Positions 55,837-64,000 of a stretch of DNA of 64,000 nt are shown here, piece after piece (within the stretch, counting starts at the first letter, position 1; every line of letters starts with the position of its first letter). The translations under genes were made by a program, and so were the position numbers. The DNA is from Rhodococcoides kroppenstedtii. GTDB lineage: Bacteria > Actinomycetota > Actinomycetes > Mycobacteriales > Mycobacteriaceae. Location: contig NZ_FOJN01000005.1 of assembly GCF_900111805.1 (NCBI RefSeq), positions 227,168 through 291,167 on the forward strand. The letters are read 5' to 3'. Below the pieces are notes generated by a model, which was not told the origin of the DNA, did not search any database, and saw only the letters and a program-made list of their open reading frames with translations.

Positions 55837-56613
55837 GTGCCGGTCACCGAAATCGTCCTGATCCTCCTGGCGGGCTTCGCGGCGGGCGCGATCAACGCCA
55901 TCGTGGGGTCCGGAACGCTGGTCACCTTCCCGACGCTCATCGCGTTCGGCTACCCGCCGGTGACCGCGACCATGAGCAACGCCATCGGCCTCGTGGCGGG
56001 ATCGGCCTCCGGAACCTGGGGCTATCGGGAAGAACTGAAGGGCCAGTGGGGTCGGCTGAAGTGGCAGCTGCCCGGATCGCTGCTCGGCGGAATTCTCGGC
56101 GCGTGGTTGTTGCGTCACCTGCCCGAGAAGACGTTCACCGCCGTGGTCCCGGTGTTGCTGATCCTGGCGTTGGTGCTCGTGCTGGCCGGCCCCCGTATCC
56201 AGCGGTGGGCCCAACAGCGGTCCGAGCGCAGCACCGAGACCGGCCTCGGCCGGGGACGGTTCGGGCTCCTGATCGTCGGCACGTTCGCCGTCGGCGTCTA
56301 CGGCGGCTACTTCACCGCCGCCCAGGGCATTCTGCTGATGGGCGTGATGGGTGCGCTGCTCCCGGAGAGCATGCAGCGGATGAACGCCGCGAAGAACCTG
56401 CTGTCGCTGGTGGTCAACATCGTCGCCGCGCTGTCCTTCACACTGCTCGCGTTCGACCGAATCAGTTGGGCCGCAGCGGGACTCATCGCCGTCAGCTCGT
56501 TGGTCGGCGGAGTGGTCGGGGCCAAGTACGGCCGACGTCTCTCCCCCACCGCCCTGCGACTGTGCATCGTCGCGATCGGGTTGGTGGGACTCTGGCGGCT
56601 CCTCGCATCCTGA
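55837..56613 (+). CDS. TSUP (TauE/SafE) family permease
   Basis: 258-aa membrane protein with about eight helices. The first repeat has ILLAGFAAGAINAIVGSGTLVTFPTLIAFGYPPVTATMSNAIGL and the second GTFAVGVYGGYFTAAQGILLMGVMGALLPESMQRMNAAKN, the two homologous TSUP halves. Family members export sulfite, sulfoacetate or other organosulfur anions; the substrate is not evident here. GTG 55837 follows a TAGCGT -10 box by 7 nt. It is convergent with the RNase J gene, 30 bp between stops, no clear hairpin. Confidence 0.92.
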   Translation: MPVTEIVLILLAGFAAGAINAIVGSGTLVTFPTLIAFGYPPVTATMSNAIGLVAGSASGTWGYREELKGQWGRLKWQLPGSLLGGILGAWLLRHLPEKTFTAVVPVLLILALVLVLAGPRIQRWAQQRSERSTETGLGRGRFGLLIVGTFAVGVYGGYFTAAQGILLMGVMGALLPESMQRMNAAKNLLSLVVNIVAALSFTLLAFDRISWAAAGLIAVSSLVGGVVGAKYGRRLSPTALRLCIVAIGLVGLWRLLAS

Positions 56614-56643
56614 GAGAGCGCCCGAGCCCCACCCGACCCGGCG

Positions 56644-60225
<3,582 letters not shown>

Positions 60226-60231
60226 CCGCCG

Positions 60232-60237
60232 AGCCTA
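60232..60237 (-). promoter_or_regulatory. -10 element (TAGGCT) of the thyX promoter, leaderless
   Basis: TAGGCT ends 6 nt before the thyX GTG. Its TAG (60235-60237) is also the stop codon of the upstream YcaQ-like gene. Confidence 0.55.
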
Positions 60238-61458
60238 GGAGACGGCGACGCGCAGATCGCCGGCCAGGTCGCCGCGCTCACCCACGGCGACGTCGACGTC
60301 CAACCACTCCGCCATCGCGCGCACCGAGCCCGCCAGGGCCGCCGCGACCTCGCCGCGTCGACCCTGCGCGTCGACCGAGTCCTCGCTGAACGCGCCGGGG
60401 ACGGTCAGCAACCCCGCGGCTCGATCCACACGGAGGTCGACGCGCGCGACCAGCTCGTCTCCGAGCAGGAACGGGAACACGTAGTAGCCGTACCGTCGCT
60501 GCGCCTCGGGGGTGTAGATCTCGATGCGGTAGTGGAAATCGAACACCCGCTCCGTGCGGGCGCGGCCGAAGATCAGCGGGTCGAACGGGCACAGCAGGGC
60601 CGCCGCGTCGACAGTGCGGGGTCGGCGTACATCGACATGGAGGTAGGCCGGGTCCTTCCAGCCCGCGACCGTCGTCGGCACCACGCGGCCCGCCTCGACG
60701 AGCTCGGCCAGCGCGCGAGAAGTCTGCGCCGCGGAGAGCCGGTAGTAGTCGCGCAGGTCGGCGGCGGTCGCGACGCCCATCGCCGCGGCGGACTGCTCGA
60801 CGAGACGACGTACCGCGTCGTCCTCGGGAATGCGGTGCGACGCGACGTCCGGCGGGAGGACGCGCTCGGTCAGGTCGTAGACCCGAGCGAACTTGGTTCG
60901 CCGCGGCACCGTGAGAACGCCACTGGCGAAGAGCTGCTCGCACACCACCTTGACGTCGCTGTGGTCCCACCACGGGCCCTTCGGACCGGGCCGCCGCCGG
61001 TCCAGGGCCACCTCGAGTTCGCGCGCCGTGGCAGGGCCGCCGTCACGGATCGCGTCCAGCACGTCGTCGACCAACCGCGGGTGTCGCTCGGCGACATCCC
61101 GCGCACCGCCCCACCGACCGTGGATGTAGCGATCCATTCGCCACCGCAACAACGGCCAGTCCTCGACGGGGACGAACGCGGCTTCGTGCGCCCAGTACTC
61201 GACCATCAGACGTGGTGAACGCGCGGTGTCGGACCAGGCCGCGCGGTCCAGAGCCGCTCGGTCGTAGGAGCCGACGCGACTGAACACGGGCGCGTAGTGC
61301 GCCCGAACGGCGGCCGCGACGGAATCGATCTGCAACAGCCGGGTCGTGGCGAGCACCGACGACACGGCGCGCCGGCCGGACGACGTGGGCTTCAGCCGGC
61401 CGAATCCCTGCGCCGCCACCGCGATCCGCCGGGCGGTCGCGGCCGGAAGCTCACGCAC
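60235..61458 (-). CDS. YcaQ/AlkZ-like winged-helix DNA glycosylase family protein
   Basis: 407-aa protein of the HTH_42 superfamily that includes E. coli YcaQ (AlkX) and Streptomyces AlkZ, glycosylases unhooking interstrand cross-links and bulky alkylated bases. The catalytic QxD-type motif is seen in TRLLQIDSVAAAVRAHY, followed by LMVEYWAHEAAFVP and the C-terminal PFDPLIFGRARTERVFDFHYRIEIYTPEAQRRYGYYVFPFLLGDELVARVDLR, all family hallmarks. GTG start 61458 overlaps the upstream exporter by 8 bp, so both are probably one transcript. Confidence 0.9.
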   Translation of the reverse strand: MRELPAATARRIAVAAQGFGRLKPTSSGRRAVSSVLATTRLLQIDSVAAAVRAHYAPVFSRVGSYDRAALDRAAWSDTARSPRLMVEYWAHEAAFVPVEDWPLLRWRMDRYIHGRWGGARDVAERHPRLVDDVLDAIRDGGPATARELEVALDRRRPGPKGPWWDHSDVKVVCEQLFASGVLTVPRRTKFARVYDLTERVLPPDVASHRIPEDDAVRRLVEQSAAAMGVATAADLRDYYRLSAAQTSRALAELVEAGRVVPTTVAGWKDPAYLHVDVRRPRTVDAAALLCPFDPLIFGRARTERVFDFHYRIEIYTPEAQRRYGYYVFPFLLGDELVARVDLRVDRAAGLLTVPGAFSEDSVDAQGRRGEVAAALAGSVRAMAEWLDVDVAVGERGDLAGDLRVAVS

Positions 61459-62335
61459 GGACGGTCCGCGGACGGCTCGTGTCGACGACGGCCACCAACA
61501 ACAGCGCGGCTCCTATCAGGCCGACCACCGTCAGTCGTTCGCCCAGCACGATCATGGCGAGGACCGTACCCGTGAGGGGTTCGAGCAACCCGATCACGGC
61601 GGCCGTGGACGCGGGGGACGTACGGAGGCCGCGGAACCAGAACGTGTAGGCGGCGGCCGTGGGAAACACCGCCAGGGCCACCAGCAACGCGATGCTCGCG
61701 GCGGTGACGGTCGGGGTGGGTGAGCCCCCGGCCATCGTGAATCCCACTACGAGCAGAGACCCGCCCAGCAGGAACGACCATCCGGTCATCGCGGATTCGG
61801 ACAGCCCGACCACCGGGCGTCGACCCACCAGCGTGATCGCGGCGAACGACGACCCCGACAGCAACGCCGTCAGCGCCCCGAGCAGCGCGGTGCCCGCCGC
61901 CACGTCGGGGGGCGCCCCCACCAGGAACACCAGGCCCACGAGCCCGACCGCCACGGTGCGCACCGCGACCGGGTCGGGACGTCGTCGGGCACCGACCGAT
62001 TCCACGGCGACGCACACCACCGGCGCCGAACCGATGGCGATGAGGGTTGCCGCGGCCACGCCCAGGAGGGAGGTGGCGACGAAGTACGCACCTTGGAACA
62101 CGGCGGCAAGGACGCCGATGACCGCGATGCGTCGGAGCGCAGGAGCGCCCGTGGGACGTCCGGTCCCACCGGCGATCGCGTAGGCCACCAGGAGAAGCCC
62201 GCCGCCGCCCAGGCGGCAGGCCGCGACCGCAGTGGGCGGCAGCCCGGCGGCGGAGCCGAAGGCGGTCCCGAGCACGCCGCCGGTGCCCCACAGCAGGCCG
62301 GCCGTCACCAGCGCCGGCACTCCGGACGTCGTCAC
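61451..62335 (-). CDS. EamA/DMT-family exporter
   Basis: 294-aa membrane protein with ten predicted helices in two EamA repeats (LVTAGLLWGTGGVLGTAFG; LGALTALLSGSSFAAITLVGRR; AAVIGLLEPLTGTVLAMIVLGERLTVVGLIGAALLLVAVV). Drug/metabolite transporters of this type export amino acids or other metabolites; the substrate is unknown. The GTG start (62333-62335) has AAGGAGG 6 nt upstream. It is divergent from tam, with a near-perfect palindrome at 62364-62379 in the shared region. Confidence 0.9.
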   Translation of the reverse strand: MTTSGVPALVTAGLLWGTGGVLGTAFGSAAGLPPTAVAACRLGGGGLLLVAYAIAGGTGRPTGAPALRRIAVIGVLAAVFQGAYFVATSLLGVAAATLIAIGSAPVVCVAVESVGARRRPDPVAVRTVAVGLVGLVFLVGAPPDVAAGTALLGALTALLSGSSFAAITLVGRRPVVGLSESAMTGWSFLLGGSLLVVGFTMAGGSPTPTVTAASIALLVALAVFPTAAAYTFWFRGLRTSPASTAAVIGLLEPLTGTVLAMIVLGERLTVVGLIGAALLLVAVVDTSRPRTVRA

Positions 62336-62363
62336 CGAACGCCTCCTTCCGAACCGTGGTTTA

Positions 62364-62379
62364 CAGTACGCTCGTACTG
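62364..62379. promoter_or_regulatory. Palindromic operator candidate between exporter and tam
   Basis: CAGTACG-CT-CGTACTG is a perfect 7-bp inverted repeat with a 2-bp centre, the size of a dimeric repressor site. It lies 29 bp before the exporter start and 31 bp before tam. No regulator gene is adjacent. Confidence 0.6.
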
Positions 62380-62409
62380 CAAGGGTGGATCGACCCCACG
62401 GAGGTGCCC

Positions 62410-63201
62410 ATGTGGAACCCGTCGCAGTACCTGCAGTACGCCGACCATCGTCATCGACCGTTCGTCGACCTCGTCGCGCGGGTGGACCTCGACGCGCCGC
62501 GCAGGATCGTCGACCTCGGATGCGGGCCCGGAAATTCGACCCGGTTGCTCTCGGATCGCTGGCCGGACGCTGCGCTCGACGCCCTCGACTCGTCCGCCGA
62601 GATGGTCTCCGCCGCACGCCGCAACGGGCTCGCGGCCGAGCAGGGCGACGTGCGCGACTGGACGCCCGCGGAGGACACGGACCTCGTGGTGAGCAACGCA
62701 CTCCTGCAGTGGGTTCCGGAGCACCGGGAGCTCCTCGCCGCGTGGGCCCGCGCACTCCCCCGCGGCGCCGTGATCGCCGTGCAGATGCCGGGCAACTTCG
62801 GGGCGCCGTCGCACCGCGCTCTCCGCGAGGTCGCCGGCTCCGCCCCGTGGGTCGATCGGCTCCCCGTCGGCCTGCTGCGTCACGACGACGCCGTGGACGA
62901 CCCGAGCGACTACGCCACGCTCCTCGCTGCGCACGGATGCGCCGTCGACGCGTGGGAGACCACCTACGTGCACCGGCTCTCCGGTACCGACCCGGTGCTC
63001 GACTGGATGCGGGGCACCGCCCTGACCCCGGTGTTCGACGCGCTCGACGACGGGCAGCGAGCGTTCGAGGCGGAGCTGGCGGCGCGGCTGCGCGAGGCGT
63101 ATCCGGCGGGACCCGACGGGGTCACCCTCTTCCCGTTCCGTCGAGTGTTCTGCGTCGCCACGGTCGGTGCCGCCTCCGGGGCGACCGACCTGGCAGGGTG
63201 A
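62410..63201 (+). CDS. tam: Trans-aconitate 2-methyltransferase-like SAM methyltransferase
   Basis: 263-aa class I methyltransferase. Motif I is RIVDLGCGPGNSTRLLSDRWP, post-I ALDSSAEMVSAAR, and DLVVSNALLQWVPEHRELL follows. The N-terminal MWNPSQYLQYADHRHRPFVDLVARV is diagnostic of Tam, which methylates trans-aconitate and relieves aconitase inhibition. ATG 62410 with GGAGG 5 nt upstream is chosen over an extended frame that crosses the operator. Confidence 0.93.
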   Translation: MWNPSQYLQYADHRHRPFVDLVARVDLDAPRRIVDLGCGPGNSTRLLSDRWPDAALDALDSSAEMVSAARRNGLAAEQGDVRDWTPAEDTDLVVSNALLQWVPEHRELLAAWARALPRGAVIAVQMPGNFGAPSHRALREVAGSAPWVDRLPVGLLRHDDAVDDPSDYATLLAAHGCAVDAWETTYVHRLSGTDPVLDWMRGTALTPVFDALDDGQRAFEAELAARLREAYPAGPDGVTLFPFRRVFCVATVGAASGATDLAG

Positions 63202-63206
63202 ACGGC

Positions 63207-63854
63207 ATGCACCGCGCCGCTGCGCTCCTGGCCGTCACCCTGCTCGCCTCGACGGCGTGCGGGTCCGAGGTGGCCGGCCGGGCGGTTCCCGACGCGTGGG
63301 TCCCGACCGCCGACAATCCGGACCCGTCTCTGGCGCTGGACGGAATCGAGGTGGTGGAGTATCCGCCCGCCCTGCACGTGCTGCCGAACTACCGTGTCGC
63401 GTACACCTATTCACCACCGATGGGCGGTCGGCACGACGGTGCGTGGGCCACCTGCACCGGGGTGGTCTACTCCGTTCCGGTGCGCACGGAGAACATGGTG
63501 CATTCGCTCGAGCACGGGGCCGTCTGGATTGCCTACGACCCCGAGTCCCTGGGTGACGACGCCGTGGCCGACCTGGCTCGACGCGTCGACGGGGTGCCGT
63601 ACACGATGCTCTCCCCCTATCCGGGGTTGGACCGACCGATCTCCCTGCAGTCCTGGGGTCACCGGCTCCAGGTCGACGACACCGACGACGAGCGCATCGA
63701 CCGATTCGTCAGCGCACTTCGTCTGAACCCGAACACCTTTCCCGAGCCCGGCGCCACCTGCGCCACCCTCCCGAGCTCCTTCGACCCGACCGACCCGCCG
63801 CCCTTCGTCGCGGAGCCGGCCGATCCGGACTCGCCGTTGACGGTGCCGGAGTAG
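63207..63854 (+). CDS. DUF3105 lipoprotein
   Basis: 215-aa exported protein. The signal peptide MHRAAALLAVTLLAS with lipobox TACGSE predicts a lipid anchor. The DUF3105 domain is visible as VVYSVPVRTENMVHSLEHGAVWIAYDPESL and TMLSPYPGLDRPISLQSWGHRLQVDD; in this family the conserved histidines (VHSLEHG) suggest a metal-linked role that is not characterised. ATG 63207 is favoured by AGGG about 8 nt upstream; GTG 63198 overlapping the tam stop is the alternative. It probably forms an operon with tam. Confidence 0.88.
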   Translation: MHRAAALLAVTLLASTACGSEVAGRAVPDAWVPTADNPDPSLALDGIEVVEYPPALHVLPNYRVAYTYSPPMGGRHDGAWATCTGVVYSVPVRTENMVHSLEHGAVWIAYDPESLGDDAVADLARRVDGVPYTMLSPYPGLDRPISLQSWGHRLQVDDTDDERIDRFVSALRLNPNTFPEPGATCATLPSSFDPTDPPPFVAEPADPDSPLTVPE

Positions 63855-63945
63855 GGCCGTCGGCGTCCAGATCGACCGGTCGACGAAATTTTCGTGTCGG
63901 ACCCTTGTGTCATGGTGTCGGTGACACGAATTCGGGGGGATTCAC

Positions 63946-64000
63946 GTGGACCAACTGCTTGCCGGTGACGGGTTGTCGCCGAACGACATTCGACGGTTCC
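63946..64000 (+). CDS. Start of a gene truncated by the window edge
   Basis: GTG preceded by a G-rich GGGGGGA opens a frame (VDQLLAGDGLSPNDIRRF) that continues past the end. The first 18 residues look like the N-terminus of the DUF559/AbiEi-like proteins common in rhodococci, but this is too short to assign. Upstream (63882-63930) are the short inverted repeats CGAAATTTTCG and GTGTCA/TGACAC. Confidence 0.5.
   Translation, partial: MDQLLAGDGLSPNDIRRF

Overview
The window is a high-G+C actinobacterial chromosome segment. It most likely comes from Rhodococcus or a close relative in the Mycobacteriales. The evidence is mycothiol-dependent formaldehyde dehydrogenase, ThyX, ClgR/PspA/PspM, DUF3046, DUF3105, DUF2510 and DUF4192 proteins, many GTG starts and many apparently leaderless genes. 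Gene order follows two known blocks: the M. tuberculosis order Rv2714-Rv2754c (PAC2, alpha/beta hydrolase, PhzF, nrdR, lexA, hflX, dapF, miaA, miaB, recX, recA, clgR, pspA, pgsA, ftsK, RNase J, dapA, thyX) and the Corynebacterium order hrpA-nrdR-divS-lexA / ptsI-fruR-fruK-ptsF-ptsH / gluABCD-recX-recA.

Layout. 1-5.5 kb: 3' end of galE, a DUF4192 gene, D-aminoacyl-tRNA deacylase, a TRIC-family channel with a lipoprotein, and a two-gene formaldehyde detoxification operon (mscR plus an MBL hydrolase). 5.7-11 kb: PAC2 protein, alpha/beta hydrolase, DUF3516 helicase and a PhzF protein. 11.05-12.48 kb: a small accessory insert with a DUF2510/DUF4352 membrane protein, ending in a broken second copy of the phzF 3' part; this is the only clearly non-core interval. 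12.5-19.8 kb: a papain-like-fold protein, a small membrane protein, a DHFR-like reductase, a class III aminotransferase, hrpA and nrdR. 19.9-21.3 kb: a divergent SOS unit (DivS/ChiZ-position membrane protein and lexA) with two LexA boxes. 21.4-24 kb: LCAD-type acyl-CoA dehydrogenase and a uracil/xanthine permease. 24-30.1 kb: a complete fructose PTS (ptsI divergent from fruR-fruK-fruA-ptsH). 30.2-39.9 kb: hflX, dapF, a SpoU methyltransferase, miaA, an extradiol-dioxygenase-like gene, a DUF349 gene, a membrane protein and miaB. 40-43.4 kb: gluABCD glutamate uptake. 43.4-49.1 kb: recX-recA, DUF3046, a glycosyltransferase and the clgR-pspA-pspM envelope-stress operon. 49.3-55.1 kb: pgsA, an N-acetyltransferase, YciI, TerC behind a probable manganese riboswitch, and ftsK. 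55.2-64 kb: TIGR03085, TSUP permease, RNase J, dapA, thyX, a YcaQ-like glycosylase, a DMT exporter, tam, a DUF3105 lipoprotein and the start of one more gene.

Regulation is unusually readable. There are LexA boxes before divS, lexA and recA; a ClpR-type (LexA-independent) recA promoter; a SigE-like promoter before clgR; a palindromic divergent promoter in the PTS locus; and about a dozen TANNNT boxes 6-8 nt upstream of start codons, which implies leaderless mRNAs. Three divergent pairs are served by intergenic gaps of only 33-40 bp. I saw no rRNA, tRNA, CRISPR array, transposase or prophage genes. No large undescribed system stands out. The most unusual items are the phzF duplication/insert, the compact leaderless divergent promoters and the shared hairpin sequence downstream of two transport genes.
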